The notes: generated by a model from the sequence alone, not told the origin. Positions 36,466 through 48,402 are shown, numbered from the stretch's first letter. The stretch: 64,000 nt of DNA from Pseudoalteromonas phenolica (GCF_005886345.1 NZ_PNEC01000014.1:1-64000), one strand, 5' to 3'. Numbers and translations: made by a program.

Positions 36466-39033
36466 TTGGAAGATCCCGCAACTTTAGCTAATCGCGCCTC
36501 GTATAAAAATAAGAAGCTCAATAAGCTCTTACAAAAATACAAGCAGCGAAACCAACTACAGCACGCTCTCATACAATTGTCTGAGCTGGCTAATACTGTT
36601 GCAGAGCTAACGCAGCTTTACCCTGCTATTCATGAAATTCTAAAACAATATTTACCGAGCAACAGCTTCTATGTTGTTTTACAAAATCAATATACCCAAT
36701 CCCTAGAGCTATCGTATTTCGTTGATGAAAAAGATGGAATTTCAGTTCCTATTCAAGAATCTCATCACTTCTCTGAAGGAATTACAGGCTTTACCTTTAG
36801 AAAAGGTGAAACAGTCCATATAGATAAACATGATATGGCTCGTTTAAGTGCTGAAGAACAATTTAAACTGCTTGGCACACCGGCTGAGCACTGGTTGGGT
36901 GTACCAATTAAACAAAACCAACAAATTATTGGTGTAATGGTAACGCAAAGTTACGATGTGTCACTCGCATACAACGAACATCAAGTTGATCTCCTTGAAT
37001 TTATTTCACTTTATTTAGGTACCGCTATTGAGCGTGTAAAAAAAAGAGAGTTACTTGAATCAGAAGTGAAAATGCGCACTCGTGCGGTAATGCAAAGTAA
37101 TGAAGCGCTAAATAAAGAAATTGAGAACCGTAAACGCGCACTAGATAGACAGCAGATTCTTTTCAAGATTTCTGAACTCGCTACGCAATTTACTGATATT
37201 GATGACGTTTACAAACAAGTCCACCGTATTATTCGCTCAATTATCTTTGCCGATAATCTCTATATTGCTTTATATGATAAAGAGTCCAATTGGTTAAGTT
37301 TCCCTTATTGTATTGATGAAGTAGGTGACTATTGTCCTCGACCCTTTGCTAGTGGATATAGTGAACTTGTGATCAGCACAGAAAGAAGTCAGCTTATTAA
37401 TAGTGCGCGTTCACAACAACTCATTCAGCAAGGGGTTGTGATAAGAATTGATGATGATAGTCAGAAGCCAGCAAGTAGCTGGATGGGCGCACCACTGAAA
37501 ACCGCGAATGGTGTTATCGGTCTAATAGCTTGTCAAGCTTATGATGATCAGTACGAGTTTACCCATGAAGATTTAGAACTTATTTCATTCATTTCAAACC
37601 AAATCGCATCTGTACTTCAAACTCATCTTGCAAACCAAGCACTGAAGCAAAGTCACCAACAACTAGAACAGCGCGTTGCTGATAAAACTAAGGCATTACA
37701 GCAAAGTAATTTGCACTTACAAATGCAAATTGAAGAGCGTAAAAAAGTCGAAAAGCAGCTCTACCATGATGCACATCATGACCCATTAACTGGTTTACCT
37801 AACCGTAGTTTATTCTTAACCCAGTTAGAAAAGACATTAAATAAGTATCAAAGACATCCTGATTACAATTTTTCAGTCTTATTCATTGATTTAGATAAAT
37901 TTAAAGATATTAATGATGAACTTGGACATCAAGCTGGGGATCAATTTTTAATTTGGGTGAGCAAAGCATTTTCAGAATGTATTAGAGATCATGATTTACT
38001 TGCTCGTCTTGCTGGGGATGAGTTTGTTGTTTTATTAGATCATCTCAGTGATAAACAACAAGCCGAGGATGTTGCTAAGCGTATCATCAAAGTCATGCAA
38101 CAGCCTTTCGTTATGAAAGGACAAACAGTTTACAGTGGTGCCAGTATTGGTATCACCTACTCAAACAAACGCTATCAACACATAGATGAAATAATTCGCG
38201 ATGCTGATGCAGCTATGTATTATGCTAAAAATGCAGGTAAAGGTCGCTATGAATTTTATCACCCGTTACTAACTGCTGGCAGCGCAAGTAATAAAGCAGA
38301 TACAGAACAACATAATCTAAGTAGTTTATCTACACACTTTCGCTCAACTGATGTGGTCGACTTCTCTAATAACAAGGTACAACTACAATTACTTGAAATA
38401 TTTGGTGATCATCCCATTTTGGGCAGCACTAGCTTTGAAGTACTCAAAAAGTTTACCGCAGAGAAAAGTGAGCTTATTGACTTAGAGTTTGCTCTTCTTA
38501 GAAAAGCTTTAGTACTTAGCGAAACTCATCAACAAGAATTGTTGTTTAGCAGTGCTACTGTATTGTTAGAAAACGATAACTTTTCACATTTATGTCATTT
38601 GCTAAAGCAACACTCTCACAACGTGTGTTTACTATTTAGTGAAGAAGAACTGAGGTTTGTTTCTAATACCCAACTTCAAAATTTAGAAACACTGACCCAA
38701 ATGGAGTTTGTTGTAGGTTTAACTGATTTTGGTAAAGATCGTTGTGATTTAAGCCTAATTAGTAAAATTGATTTCAGCTATTTGTTGTTAAGCTCCACGT
38801 TCAGCAAACGTGTTCTACAACAGCCCTGCTACGAAGTTCAATTGCAAGGTGTGTTGGCCGTCACGAAAATACGTCAATGTAAAGTCATTGCAAAAGGCCC
38901 TGCTATTTTAAATTTCAGAACCTTATTAGAAAACCACGGCTTGCAATTATTCTTTGGAAAGCAAGTGAATTACGATAAAAAAAGCCTTGGTAACACCTTG
39001 TTAGAACGCTCTTCTAGACCCTTATCGCTTTAA
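36466..39033 (+). CDS. GAF-GAF-GGDEF-degenerate EAL signalling protein
   Basis: The 855-residue cytoplasmic protein has two GAF domains (about 40-190 and 235-390), coiled-coil linkers (195-225, 395-430), a GGDEF diguanylate cyclase domain (432-600) with AGDEF (516-520) and an inhibitory site RDHD (507-510), and a C-terminal domain (625-850) that looks like a decayed EAL. The EAL signature is lost (EFALLRK) and the loop reads TDFGKDR (about 753-759). The cyclase site is intact. It starts with TTG, the only start before GAF1. The GAF ligands are unknown. Its end overlaps rep by 12 bp. Confidence 0.88.
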   Translation: MEDPATLANRASYKNKKLNKLLQKYKQRNQLQHALIQLSELANTVAELTQLYPAIHEILKQYLPSNSFYVVLQNQYTQSLELSYFVDEKDGISVPIQESHHFSEGITGFTFRKGETVHIDKHDMARLSAEEQFKLLGTPAEHWLGVPIKQNQQIIGVMVTQSYDVSLAYNEHQVDLLEFISLYLGTAIERVKKRELLESEVKMRTRAVMQSNEALNKEIENRKRALDRQQILFKISELATQFTDIDDVYKQVHRIIRSIIFADNLYIALYDKESNWLSFPYCIDEVGDYCPRPFASGYSELVISTERSQLINSARSQQLIQQGVVIRIDDDSQKPASSWMGAPLKTANGVIGLIACQAYDDQYEFTHEDLELISFISNQIASVLQTHLANQALKQSHQQLEQRVADKTKALQQSNLHLQMQIEERKKVEKQLYHDAHHDPLTGLPNRSLFLTQLEKTLNKYQRHPDYNFSVLFIDLDKFKDINDELGHQAGDQFLIWVSKAFSECIRDHDLLARLAGDEFVVLLDHLSDKQQAEDVAKRIIKVMQQPFVMKGQTVYSGASIGITYSNKRYQHIDEIIRDADAAMYYAKNAGKGRYEFYHPLLTAGSASNKADTEQHNLSSLSTHFRSTDVVDFSNNKVQLQLLEIFGDHPILGSTSFEVLKKFTAEKSELIDLEFALLRKALVLSETHQQELLFSSATVLLENDNFSHLCHLLKQHSHNVCLLFSEEELRFVSNTQLQNLETLTQMEFVVGLTDFGKDRCDLSLISKIDFSYLLLSSTFSKRVLQQPCYEVQLQGVLAVTKIRQCKVIAKGPAILNFRTLLENHGLQLFFGKQVNYDKKSLGNTLLERSSRPLSL

Positions 39034-41037
39034 CATAGCACGTAAGTTTGCAACGCGTGCTTGGCCTGATTGCATACGCTCTTGTTGCGATTGCACGGTT
39101 TTCTTCTGACCTTCAATTTGTAAATCGTCTTGCGGTAGTTCTTGCACAAAACGACTCAACTCGGGCGTCGATACTTCCCCAAACTGACGGCGGTTTTTCG
39201 CATAAGTCATGGTCAAAGTTTGCTGCGCACGGGTGATACCAACATAGGCAAGACGGCGCTCTTCTTCTACATTGTCTTCATCAATGCTGGTCTGGTGCGG
39301 TAAAAAGCCCTCTTCCATCCCCACCATAAAGACATGCGGATATTCCAAACCTTTAGAGGCATGCAGCGTTAATAACTGCACCGCATCGCTGTCGTCTTCT
39401 TCTTCGTTACGCTCTAACATATCGCGGAGTGTCAGTTTGCTGACTACTTCAGGTAAAGTCATCGGCGGGTTGTCTGCATCACCCGTTAACATATCGGTGA
39501 TCCAACGATATAGCTCAGAGACGTTTTTCATCCGCATCTCTGCTGCTTTTGCGCTAGGCGATGACTCATATAGATACGCTTCATAATTGATCTCACGTAC
39601 CATGTCTTTCACCGCTTCGAGCGTATCTCCACGCGTTGCCCTATCTGATAGCTCAACCACCCAACGAGCGAAGCCCATCAGCGCATTAAAGCCACGCCCC
39701 GCTAGTCGGCTTGCCAGTTCTGGCTGAAAACATGCTTCGAATAAACTGATGTGTTTTTCGTTCGCTAAGCTACCTAACTTTTCGAGCGTAACCGGGCCGA
39801 TTTCTCGTCTTGGTGTATTCACAATACGTAAAAATGCGTTGTCGTCGTCCTGATTCACTAACAAACGTAAGTACGCCATGATGTCTTTAATTTCACTGCG
39901 TGCAAAAAACGACATGCCGCCACTTATTTTGTAAGGAATGCGGTTACTCATTAGGGCTTTTTCAAACACTCGCGCTTGGTGGTTCCCGCGATATAAAATG
40001 GCGTAATCTTTATAGCTGGTACGCTTCATAAACTTATGGGAGATGATTTCAGCTACTACGCGCTCTGCTTCGTGCTCTTCGTCTTTGGTCGCTATCACTC
40101 GAATTGGGTCACCATAACCGAGTTCACTAAACAGCTTTTTATCAAATTCATGAGGGTTATTAGCGATCAAAATATTCGCAGCTTTTAGAATTCGACCCGC
40201 ACTTCGGTAATTTTGCTCCAACTTAATCAAACGTAATCCAGGGAAGTCTTTCGACAACAAAACCAGGTTTTGCGGCTTCGCCCCGCGCCAAGAATAAATC
40301 GATTGGTCATCATCGCCTACCACGGTAAAGCGCGCGCGCTCACCCACCAGCAATTTAACTAGCTGATACTGGCTGGTATTGGTATCTTGATATTCATCCA
40401 CCAGCAAATAACGAAAACGCGCCTGCCAACTCTCTCTTACATCCGGGTTTTGCGCCAACAATAAAGTAGGGATCATGATTAAGTCATCAAAATCTAACGC
40501 GTTATATGCACGTAACTGCACCGCATAACGGGCGTATAGTTGCGCGAATAAGGCTTTCTGTGGTTCTCGGGCTTCGCGAATAGCGCGCTCAGGTAAAATA
40601 AGCTCGTTCTTCCAACTGCCAATTTGCATCTTCAGCAAATTCAGTAAATCTTTATCCCTATCTAATTCTTTTTCGGTCAACTCTGCCAAAAGTTGGTGGG
40701 TATCTTGATCGTCAAATAATGAAAAGCCAGGTTTAAATCCCAGTGTTTTAAGCTCTTTTTTGATGACCTCTAAACCCAAGGTGTGAAAGGTAGAAACCCA
40801 TAGACCTTTTGCCTCTTGCTTGCCGAGCGTTTGACTTACACGCTCGCGCATTTCTTTTGCTGCTTTGTTGGTGAAGGTTACCGCAGCAATGTTTTTCGCT
40901 TGGTATTCACAATGTTGCACAAGGTAAGCAATTTTGTTGGTAATTACGCGCGTCTTACCTGAGCCTGCGCCCGCTAAAACGAGGCAAGGGCCACTGATAT
41001 ATTTAACCGCTTCATCTTGTTTTGGATTGAGTTTCAT
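39022..41037 (-). CDS. rep: ATP-dependent DNA helicase Rep
   Basis: Rep is a 3'-5' helicase that clears proteins ahead of replication forks. The 671 residues contain Walker [10 protein letters not shown] (22-30), [10 protein letters not shown], the Walker [22 protein letters not shown] and the late motifs [19 protein letters not shown] and [13 protein letters not shown]. It matches Rep rather than UvrD in length and in its N-terminus. The C-terminus is short. It overlaps the convergent GGDEF gene by 12 bp. Confidence 0.95.
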   Translation of the reverse strand: MKLNPKQDEAVKYISGPCLVLAGAGSGKTRVITNKIAYLVQHCEYQAKNIAAVTFTNKAAKEMRERVSQTLGKQEAKGLWVSTFHTLGLEVIKKELKTLGFKPGFSLFDDQDTHQLLAELTEKELDRDKDLLNLLKMQIGSWKNELILPERAIREAREPQKALFAQLYARYAVQLRAYNALDFDDLIMIPTLLLAQNPDVRESWQARFRYLLVDEYQDTNTSQYQLVKLLVGERARFTVVGDDDQSIYSWRGAKPQNLVLLSKDFPGLRLIKLEQNYRSAGRILKAANILIANNPHEFDKKLFSELGYGDPIRVIATKDEEHEAERVVAEIISHKFMKRTSYKDYAILYRGNHQARVFEKALMSNRIPYKISGGMSFFARSEIKDIMAYLRLLVNQDDDNAFLRIVNTPRREIGPVTLEKLGSLANEKHISLFEACFQPELASRLAGRGFNALMGFARWVVELSDRATRGDTLEAVKDMVREINYEAYLYESSPSAKAAEMRMKNVSELYRWITDMLTGDADNPPMTLPEVVSKLTLRDMLERNEEEDDSDAVQLLTLHASKGLEYPHVFMVGMEEGFLPHQTSIDEDNVEEERRLAYVGITRAQQTLTMTYAKNRRQFGEVSTPELSRFVQELPQDDLQIEGQKKTVQSQQERMQSGQARVANLRAMLKR

Positions 41038-41189
41038 TTTTGGCAGGTCCGAAATTCTGGGGCAATAATTCTATCGTAAAGCCTAGTGAGTCTCTAGAAC
41101 TCATTTGATCTAGAAAGGTGCCGAAACTAAACCGAATTTGCTACTATGGCGTAAGTTTAATTAATCGCCTCCATATCAGGTAATCAATC

Positions 41190-41462
41190 ATGATCAACCC
41201 AGCTAAAATTGAAGAGATCGCCAAGCAGATCTCTAGCAACATGCCACAGGGTGTAAAAACTCTAGCAGAAACTTTCGAGTCAAAAACCAAGCAAGCTATC
41301 CAGAATAAGTTAACTGAGATGGATTTTGTCAGCCGAGAAGAGTTTGATATTCAGTCACAAGTACTGATCAGAACCCGTGAAAAGCTGATGCAGCTAGAAG
41401 AAAAAGTTGCTCAGCTTGAGGCAAAGCTTACCGAACAAGATTCAGCTGATAAGGCAGAGTAA
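41190..41462 (+). CDS. ubiK: Ubiquinone biosynthesis accessory factor UbiK
   Basis: UbiK (YqiC) works with UbiJ in ubiquinone synthesis. The 90-residue protein has the family's N-terminal alpha segment (IAKQISSNMPQGVK) and a C-terminal coiled coil (about 55-80) of the BMFP type. A perfect terminator follows. It is divergent from rep. Confidence 0.93.
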   Translation: MINPAKIEEIAKQISSNMPQGVKTLAETFESKTKQAIQNKLTEMDFVSREEFDIQSQVLIRTREKLMQLEEKVAQLEAKLTEQDSADKAE

Positions 41463-41480
41463 GCCAATCCTATAATTGAG

Positions 41481-41503
41481 AAAGGAGCCGATCGGCTCCT
41501 TTT
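41481..41503. terminator. Terminator of ubiK, probably bidirectional
   Basis: AAAGGAGCCG and CGGCTCCTTT form a 10-bp stem with almost no loop; T tracts lie on both strands. It serves ubiK and, on the minus strand, the methyltransferase gene at 41531. Confidence 0.8.
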
Positions 41504-41530
41504 CATTTCTTCATTACTAAAAGTAACGCT

Positions 41531-42721
41531 TTAACTAACTCCTGCCTTATGGGCCTGAATCAAAATATTTCTTGGCGTGAGTGACTTTTCACAAAACTCA
41601 CTTAGATGAACCTCATAACCCGCTTGCTGTAAATACAGTGCTCTATCAAGTATTAACCACAGCTCAATAGCTCTTCTAAAAATATGTCTTACAAGCTCAA
41701 TACGATCTGTCACTTTCTTTCGCTGCTCACCTAACGCTAAATAATGTGAGTAATCACATTGTGTTGGTAATTCTACTTGTTTTTTTTCTGCTGCCCACTG
41801 GCAAAACTCAGCAAACTCGCCTGAAAAAATCTGTTTATTAATAGAGGGCACACTAATATATTGTTCGACCCCTGTTACATCGCGGCGCAGTTCATCAAAG
41901 CCCAAACGCCAGGTGACTTCTGTTTGACGTACTTTAGCAACACGATTTGGTGCAGTTACTGTTTCTTGTAACGCTAATTTCATATCACTGTGGGTCAATT
42001 GCAGCGCGCTTTGTTTTCCCTCAATACTCATGGCCTGATAAGCCGGTTCGGTAAACAAGTGATAACAGCAAGGCGATAAACTAATTTTGTCACACTCAGC
42101 TTTGATGGCCTGCTGCATAAAGACCTGATGCAATCGACCACAAGCATGCAAGGCCACAGCATGCTGCTGCTGGGTAAAGCATTCATCAGTGTCGTCTTGC
42201 AGTACATCTGCACAGCGAAAGTTCATATTTAAGCCTTGCTGTTTTGCGCTATGTTGCCCTTGTTCACACAAGTTGGCTTGTAACTCTACACTTTGCACAT
42301 GTTTTGCGCCCTGATGCGCCAATATACGGCCTAGATGTCCTTTACCTGCACACCACTCTAAGACTGGTTGCTCGCCATTGTCGAGGTGTGAAACAAAATC
42401 TTGTAACTGTAGCAGCTTACGCCCCTTTATGCCGTTACTTAACCAAAAAGGCAGTTCTGTTCTTTGCTTTTCAACAAAAGGAAGGGAAGTCAATTTGGAT
42501 AGCTCTGCGACTGCTGGAATAAAATCAGCAAAGACTTTATATAGGCGAGCTTGGTCAGAGTCTAATTCACGTACTTGATCATCACTAAGCTCTGTGAGAA
42601 ATTGCGTTAGCTTATCGTCTTGCCAAGGAAACTCGTTGAAATCAAAAGCGACACATTGCCAATATTTATGAGTATGCTGTAAACATTGATCCAACTCAGT
42701 GAATAAAGACGATAGCTGCAC
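41531..42721 (-). CDS. SAM-dependent methyltransferase (Methyltransf_32-like)
   Basis: The 396-residue protein has an N-terminal helical region and then a SAM site LEWCAGKGHLGR (about 122-133), an acidic VELQAN motif, VALHACGRLH and SPCCYHLF. These motifs match the family that includes eukaryotic TRMT13- and METTL25-like proteins. The substrate is unknown but may be RNA. It lies 25 bp after the NMT1-like gene on the same strand. Confidence 0.8.
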   Translation of the reverse strand: MQLSSLFTELDQCLQHTHKYWQCVAFDFNEFPWQDDKLTQFLTELSDDQVRELDSDQARLYKVFADFIPAVAELSKLTSLPFVEKQRTELPFWLSNGIKGRKLLQLQDFVSHLDNGEQPVLEWCAGKGHLGRILAHQGAKHVQSVELQANLCEQGQHSAKQQGLNMNFRCADVLQDDTDECFTQQQHAVALHACGRLHQVFMQQAIKAECDKISLSPCCYHLFTEPAYQAMSIEGKQSALQLTHSDMKLALQETVTAPNRVAKVRQTEVTWRLGFDELRRDVTGVEQYISVPSINKQIFSGEFAEFCQWAAEKKQVELPTQCDYSHYLALGEQRKKVTDRIELVRHIFRRAIELWLILDRALYLQQAGYEVHLSEFCEKSLTPRNILIQAHKAGVS

Positions 42722-42746
42722 GTCTGCTCTCCAGGGGTAAAAATCG

Positions 42747-43829
42747 CTATTCTACCTCGTTTTCATTTTCTTGTTCTGATTCATTCAGTTTATAACGACG
42801 CTTTTTAGTGAAAATAAGATGCAAATAAAGAGGAATGCTGATAAACGTTACAGCGAATGCGGCAATTAACATCCAAGACCAAGGCAATAAAGGTTCTGGT
42901 TGTTTAAGCTCGTATATGAAACGCTCACGCACACTATCGTATTGTGCCATATCTAAACCATAGATTTGACCAATCCAACGCCAATGTAACTCTGACATGT
43001 TTCCAATCGTCACGCCCGGAGGTGAAATATAAGGTATCAACTTGTCAGCCTCATAAGCAATTTGCTCAATACTTTTGTGCGTCGCATATTTTTGATGAGT
43101 CAGTTCAATACTCTCTTGTAAATGCAGCATCGCATATCGCCACCCTTGTAAACTCGCTAACTTAAACTTCTCTACTAATTCAGGTCGATGCTGTAATACG
43201 TTTTCACTGGTAAAGAGAATATCTGCATACAAGTTCAAACCATATTGCTTTGGACAAATTTGCCGAATGGCAATACCTTGTTGCTGCATCTCAAAAGGTT
43301 CATTCGAGGTATATACTTGCAGGGCATCAAATTTACCGGCTTTAAAATCAGCGATAGGCTCAAAACCTGCATATAAAGAAATATCATCTTGGCCAATTCC
43401 TGCTTGCGCTAACATAACAGTGAGCTCTGCCACACCTAGATGGCTGACACGTTTACCTTTAAAATCTATAGGGTTGTAGATATCGCTGTCTGCTTTGACC
43501 ATCCAACAATAGGGAGATGATTGCAGGATCGCCGCAATGGCTACTAAGGGTTTACCTTGTAGCCGTTCTGATAAAATGCCTGAGTGAGTCACACCAAAGT
43601 GTGCTTGCCCTGAGAGAACTTTAAAATGGGTGTCTGGATCTTCAACATCCGCAGGAATAATTGAAACATCTAACCCTGCACGCTCATAAAATCCTTTTTC
43701 CACCGCCATATAATAGCCTGCAAATTGAAACTGATGGGTCCACTTTAATTGCAGCACCACAGACTCTAATGCAAAAGCTGGAGATAAGAAAAATAACAGT
43801 AAGCTCAAGAAGCTACACCGTTTGAGCAT
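42747..43829 (-). CDS. Membrane-anchored NMT1/THI5-like ligand-binding protein
   Basis: The 360-residue protein has a signal peptide (about 1-20), an NMT1/THI5-like periplasmic binding domain (LQLKWTHQFQFAGYYMA, then EKGFYERAGLDV and GVTHSGIL) and a C-terminal membrane segment (about 315-337) with a short basic and acidic cytoplasmic tail. Most such sensors continue into PAS or GGDEF signalling domains; here the protein ends after the membrane. The ligand may be a pyrimidine-like or thiamine-related compound, by family only. No ABC permease or ATPase genes lie beside it. Confidence 0.82.
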   Translation of the reverse strand: MLKRCSFLSLLLFFLSPAFALESVVLQLKWTHQFQFAGYYMAVEKGFYERAGLDVSIIPADVEDPDTHFKVLSGQAHFGVTHSGILSERLQGKPLVAIAAILQSSPYCWMVKADSDIYNPIDFKGKRVSHLGVAELTVMLAQAGIGQDDISLYAGFEPIADFKAGKFDALQVYTSNEPFEMQQQGIAIRQICPKQYGLNLYADILFTSENVLQHRPELVEKFKLASLQGWRYAMLHLQESIELTHQKYATHKSIEQIAYEADKLIPYISPPGVTIGNMSELHWRWIGQIYGLDMAQYDSVRERFIYELKQPEPLLPWSWMLIAAFAVTFISIPLYLHLIFTKKRRYKLNESEQENENEVE

Positions 43830-43908
43830 GAAGTTCCCTTGTTTTTCTAGTTAATTAGGAGTGACTAAACTATAGAAAAACAAGGAGAATTTGCAAGTAC
43901 TAAGGCAA

Positions 43909-45450
43909 TTAACAAGCCTGTTGCTGTATTGATTCTTGGCTTTGTAAATACTGAGCAAAACATGGGTTATTGGTTTCGTTCCAGTATTTATAGCCCAGCT
44001 TTGCTAAATGATGATTAAACAAAGGTAGCTGCTCTGGTGCTATATCAAATGCAGCAAGCACATTACCTTCAGCAGCACCGTGGTTGCGATAATGGAATAA
44101 GGTGATATTCCACTCACTGCCAAGGGTCTCTAGGAAACGTGCCAATGCCCCAGGGTATTCAGGGAACTCAAAGCGATACAAATGTTCATTCATAGGAACT
44201 GGCGGCTTGCCACCCACCATATAACGAATATGTAATTTAGCCAGCTCGTTATCAGAGAGATCTTCAAAGCCATACCCATTAGTTTGCAAGACTGACTTCA
44301 CTTCATCTAACTCAGGCTGCCCACCGCGTAAGCCAACGCCTACAAAGATTTGAGCATCACCTTCACCAGCATAACGGTAATTAAACTCAGTGATGGCTCT
44401 GCCCCCTAAAGCATGGCAAAAGCGCTTAAAGCTGCCTTTTTCTTCTTTAATCGTGACACCAAAAAGTGCCTCACTTTTTGCTCCCAACGCGGTGCGCTCA
44501 GCAATATAGCGTAAGCGATCGAAGTTTAAGTTAGCACCCGACAAAACTGCAGCAAGTTTAAGTCCAGTCTGACCACATTGTTTGCTCCACTTAGTTAAGC
44601 CCGCCGTGGCCAATGCACCTGATGGCTCAGCGATAGCGCGTGTGGCAACAAAGATATCTTGCACTGCAGCACAGATTTCATCTGAGCTCACCGTCACAAC
44701 TTCATCACAGAACTTTTGCGCTAAACGAAAAGTTTCTTTACCTATGATTTTCACTGCAACACCGTCTGCAAAGCTGCCAACTTGTTCAAGCTCAACTGGC
44801 TCACCGGCTTTCAGCGCCGCATCTAAACAGGCGCTCTCAGCTGACTCAACACCAATGACTTTAATGTCTGGTCGTAACGACTTGATATAAACCGCCATTC
44901 CCGCAAGCAAACCACCGCCGCCAACAGGTATAAATACCGCGTCGAGGTTGTGTAATTGTTGCATTAATTCGCGAGCAACTGTGCCTTGTCCGATGATCAC
45001 ATCTGGATCGTCAAACGGCGGCACAAATACCGCGCCTTGCTGTTCAGTCAGCGCATAGGCGTGAGCTTGTGCGGCATCAAAATTATGGCCATGTAAAACC
45101 ACTTCACCACCAAGATTACATACTGAGTTTACCTTGATATCAGGCGTTGTAACGGGCATCACTATGGTCGCTTGATGACCTAAATGCGCCGCGCTCAGCG
45201 CCACACCTTGGGCGTGATTTCCTGCAGATGCGGTGATTACTTTACTGCCCTTAGGCAATTGGCGAAGCTTATTGTAAGCACCACGTAATTTAAATGAATA
45301 AACAGGTTGTTGATCTTCGCGTTTTAAAAACACCTGCTGGTTAAGTTGCTTGCTAAGCGAGGTCAGCTCGCTGACCTCTGTGACTTTCGCGAGCGGAGCC
45401 ATATCCGCTTGGATGATGGCCCGAAAGTAATCGAGCTCTTGTGCCACCAT
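43909..45450 (-). CDS. ilvA: Threonine ammonia-lyase, biosynthetic
   Basis: IlvA makes 2-oxobutanoate from threonine, the first step to isoleucine, and is inhibited by isoleucine. The 513 residues contain the PLP lysine in SFKLRGAYN, the glycine loop VGGGGLLAG and two C-terminal ACT-like regulatory domains (about 325-500), as in the feedback-controlled enzyme. It is the last gene of the ilv operon, 2 bp after ilvD. Confidence 0.97.
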   Translation of the reverse strand: MVAQELDYFRAIIQADMAPLAKVTEVSELTSLSKQLNQQVFLKREDQQPVYSFKLRGAYNKLRQLPKGSKVITASAGNHAQGVALSAAHLGHQATIVMPVTTPDIKVNSVCNLGGEVVLHGHNFDAAQAHAYALTEQQGAVFVPPFDDPDVIIGQGTVARELMQQLHNLDAVFIPVGGGGLLAGMAVYIKSLRPDIKVIGVESAESACLDAALKAGEPVELEQVGSFADGVAVKIIGKETFRLAQKFCDEVVTVSSDEICAAVQDIFVATRAIAEPSGALATAGLTKWSKQCGQTGLKLAAVLSGANLNFDRLRYIAERTALGAKSEALFGVTIKEEKGSFKRFCHALGGRAITEFNYRYAGEGDAQIFVGVGLRGGQPELDEVKSVLQTNGYGFEDLSDNELAKLHIRYMVGGKPPVPMNEHLYRFEFPEYPGALARFLETLGSEWNITLFHYRNHGAAEGNVLAAFDIAPEQLPLFNHHLAKLGYKYWNETNNPCFAQYLQSQESIQQQAC

Positions 45451-45452
45451 GA

Positions 45453-47309
45453 CTAACTTAACTCCTCGAGTTTCGCTAAGTCACGCACCGCGCCTTTATC
45501 GGCACTGGTTGCTAATAAAGCATAGGCTTTTAATGCTGGCGACACTACGCGTTGTCTATCTAATGGCTTATAAGCGTCTTTGCCACGGGCTGCTTGTTTT
45601 TCGCGACGCGCAGCCATTTCAGCATCATCAATTAATAAATGAATACCGCGATTCGGAATATCGATGTGAATGCGATCACCATTCTCAACCAGCGCAAGCG
45701 CACCACCACTGGCCGCTTCTGGCGAAGCGTGACCGATAGATAAACCGGATGTGCCACCCGAGAAACGGCCATCCGTTAGGAGTGCACAATCTTTATCTAG
45801 GCCCATCGACTTCAAATAACTGGTCGGATAAAGCATCTCTTGCATACCCGGACCACCTTTTGGCCCTTCGTAGCGGATGATAACCACATCACCTTTTTGC
45901 ACTTTACCATTTAAGATGCCATCAACTGCGTCATCTTGCGATTCAAACACTACGGCAGGACCCGTAAAATCAAGCATTTCGTCAACTACACCGGCACTTT
46001 TTACAATACAACCATCTGGGGTCAGGTTACCTGAAAGTACCGCTAACCCGCCATCTTGACGGAAAGCATGTTCAACACTGCGCACACAGCCATTTTCGCG
46101 GTCAATATCAAGGGTGTCCCAACGATACTCTTGGCTCATTGCTTGTGTAGTACGAATACCCGCAGGACCTGCACGGTAGAAGGTTTGCGCACGTTCATTA
46201 TTGCTGTCAGTGGCATCCCAACGCTGTAACACATCGCCCAATGAGCCACCTGCTACATGGCCTACTGACAGGTCTAACTTTTCAGCTTTGGCGAGCTCAT
46301 TCAGGATGCCCATGATGCCACCAGCACGGTGCACATCTTCAATATGATATTGCTGAGTCGCAGGGGCAACTTTACATAAGAATGGCGTAGTACGTGATAG
46401 ACGGTCGATATCACTCATATCAAAATCAACCTCACCTTCTCGCGCCGCTGCTATCAGGTGTAAAACCGTATTCGAAGAGCCACCCATAGCGATATCTAAA
46501 GTCATGGCATTAGTGAATGCTGCTTGGTTAGCAATGTTGCGAGGTAATACCGCATCGTTGTCGTTGCGATAATACTCGTCACATAAGGCAACAATGCGTT
46601 TAGCTGCGCCCATATAAAGTTGATGACGGTCTTTATGGGTTGCCAAGGTCGTGCCATTGCCTGGCAACGCTAACCCTAGCGCTTCCATTAAACAGTTCAT
46701 CGAATTCGCGGTAAACATGCCTGAACACGAACCACATGTAGGGCAAGCCGAGCGCTCAACTTTTTCTGAGTCTTCATCGCTCACCGAGGGATCTGCGCCT
46801 TTTACCATGGCGTCTACTAAGTCGAGTTTGATATCAATATCGGCTAAACGGGTTTTACCCGCTTCCATAGGGCCACCAGAAACAAAGATCACCGGAATGT
46901 TTAAACGCAGTGCCGCGAGTAACATCCCTGGGGTGATCTTGTCACAGTTAGAGATACATACCATGGCATCGGCACAGTGGGCATTCACCATGTACTCAAC
47001 TGAGTCAGCAATTAGGTCGCGTGAAGGCAGTGAGTAAAGCATTCCGCCATGACCCATAGCGATACCGTCGTCGATAGCAATGGTATTGAATTCGCGTGGA
47101 ACACCGCCCGCTTCACGAATGGCATCCGCCATTAAGTCGCTGAGCTGATTGAGGTGTACATGACCCGGTACAAACTGCGTATAAGAATTCACAACAGCAA
47201 TAATCGGTTTTTCGAAGTCACTGTCTGTCATCCCTGTTGCACGCCAAAGTGCGCGAGCACCTGCGCGTTGTCTACCTTCAGTGGTGGTCTTACTACGAAG
47301 TTTAGCCAT
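45453..47309 (-). CDS. ilvD: Dihydroxy-acid dehydratase
   Basis: IlvD carries an Fe-S cluster and performs the penultimate step to valine and isoleucine. The 618 residues contain the cluster cysteines in [11 protein letters not shown] and [17 protein letters not shown], plus [15 protein letters not shown]. It follows ilvE by 119 bp, a gap that holds a small hairpin and a 15-mer also present before ilvG. Confidence 0.98.
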   Translation of the reverse strand: MAKLRSKTTTEGRQRAGARALWRATGMTDSDFEKPIIAVVNSYTQFVPGHVHLNQLSDLMADAIREAGGVPREFNTIAIDDGIAMGHGGMLYSLPSRDLIADSVEYMVNAHCADAMVCISNCDKITPGMLLAALRLNIPVIFVSGGPMEAGKTRLADIDIKLDLVDAMVKGADPSVSDEDSEKVERSACPTCGSCSGMFTANSMNCLMEALGLALPGNGTTLATHKDRHQLYMGAAKRIVALCDEYYRNDNDAVLPRNIANQAAFTNAMTLDIAMGGSSNTVLHLIAAAREGEVDFDMSDIDRLSRTTPFLCKVAPATQQYHIEDVHRAGGIMGILNELAKAEKLDLSVGHVAGGSLGDVLQRWDATDSNNERAQTFYRAGPAGIRTTQAMSQEYRWDTLDIDRENGCVRSVEHAFRQDGGLAVLSGNLTPDGCIVKSAGVVDEMLDFTGPAVVFESQDDAVDGILNGKVQKGDVVIIRYEGPKGGPGMQEMLYPTSYLKSMGLDKDCALLTDGRFSGGTSGLSIGHASPEAASGGALALVENGDRIHIDIPNRGIHLLIDDAEMAARREKQAARGKDAYKPLDRQRVVSPALKAYALLATSADKGAVRDLAKLEELS

Positions 47310-47428
47310 GGTTTAGCCCTCAATAATATGCGGCAGTTTCTGGTTGCTTGCCGACTTTCCTCATTCCCAATATTCAATTCATTGGCTGCTATTAAGGTCG
47401 CAGCCAGACCTTAAACGCCAAAAGCGTC

Positions 47429-48349
47429 TTAGTCGATATAAGTTAACCAACCGTTCTCGTCTTCACTTTGACCTTTTACTAAATCAAAATAAGCGGTTTG
47501 TAATAGCTCAGTGATCTCGCCACGCTTACCTGTGCCAATTTCAATTTGATCTACGCTGCGAACCGGCGTTACTTCCGCTGCAGTCCCTGTCATGAAGAAT
47601 TCATCGGCAAGATAAAGTGCTTCACGTGCAATTGATTCCTCGCGCACTTCTAAGCCTGCTTTGCGAGCAAGGTGCATCATAGTGTCACGCGTCAAACCCG
47701 GTAAGATTGCCGCAGTAGTAGGCGGTGTGAATAACACACCATTTTTAATCACGAATAAATTTTCACCCGCACCTTCACTTAGGTAACCGTTCACGTCTAG
47801 TGCGATACCTTCAACATAGCCATTACGCTTTGCTTCACCTGAGATCAACTGTGAAGATAAATAGTTACCACCAGCTTTAGCCGCCGTAGGCATGGTGTTT
47901 GGTGCTAAACGATTCCAAGATGAGATACAAGCATCAACACCCGCCTCTAATGCACCATCCCCTAAGTAAGTGCCCCACTCCATTGCTGCAACAGCAACAT
48001 CGGCTTTGTGTGATTTAGGATTTACACCCAAACCCACATTGCCTAAAAATGCGAATGGACGTAAGTAGGCATTCTTTAAACCATTCTCACGAACCGCCGC
48101 TTTACACGCTTCATTGATTTCTTCAACCCTGTAAGGGATCTGCATACGATAGATTTTTGCAGAGTCGAATAAGCGTTTAGTGTGATCTTGTAAACGGAAA
48201 ATCGCCGGACCTTTTGGTGTGTCATAGGCACGCACACCTTCAAACACTGAACTACCATAGTGAAGCGCATGGCTTAATACGTGTGTCGTCGCTTGCTCAG
48301 ACGGTACCATTTCACCATTGAACCAGATCAGGTCAGATTTATTACTCAT
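47429..48349 (-). CDS. ilvE: Branched-chain amino acid aminotransferase
   Basis: IlvE is a fold-type IV PLP transaminase that completes valine, leucine and isoleucine. The 306 residues contain VLSHALHYGSSVFEG, the PLP lysine in AAKAGGNYLSS and the EGAGENLF motif. It lies between ilvM and ilvD in the operon. Confidence 0.97.
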   Translation of the reverse strand: MSNKSDLIWFNGEMVPSEQATTHVLSHALHYGSSVFEGVRAYDTPKGPAIFRLQDHTKRLFDSAKIYRMQIPYRVEEINEACKAAVRENGLKNAYLRPFAFLGNVGLGVNPKSHKADVAVAAMEWGTYLGDGALEAGVDACISSWNRLAPNTMPTAAKAGGNYLSSQLISGEAKRNGYVEGIALDVNGYLSEGAGENLFVIKNGVLFTPPTTAAILPGLTRDTMMHLARKAGLEVREESIAREALYLADEFFMTGTAAEVTPVRSVDQIEIGTGKRGEITELLQTAYFDLVKGQSEDENGWLTYID

Positions 48350-48402
48350 GTTTATTACCTTGTATTAATTATTCTTTTCTCTTGCTCTTTATAGCAGAGC
48401 AA

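Noticed and set aside
47395..47413. Terminator between ilvE and ilvD
   Set aside because: AAGGTC/GACCTT can form a 6-bp hairpin, but no T run follows, and ilvD belongs to the operon.
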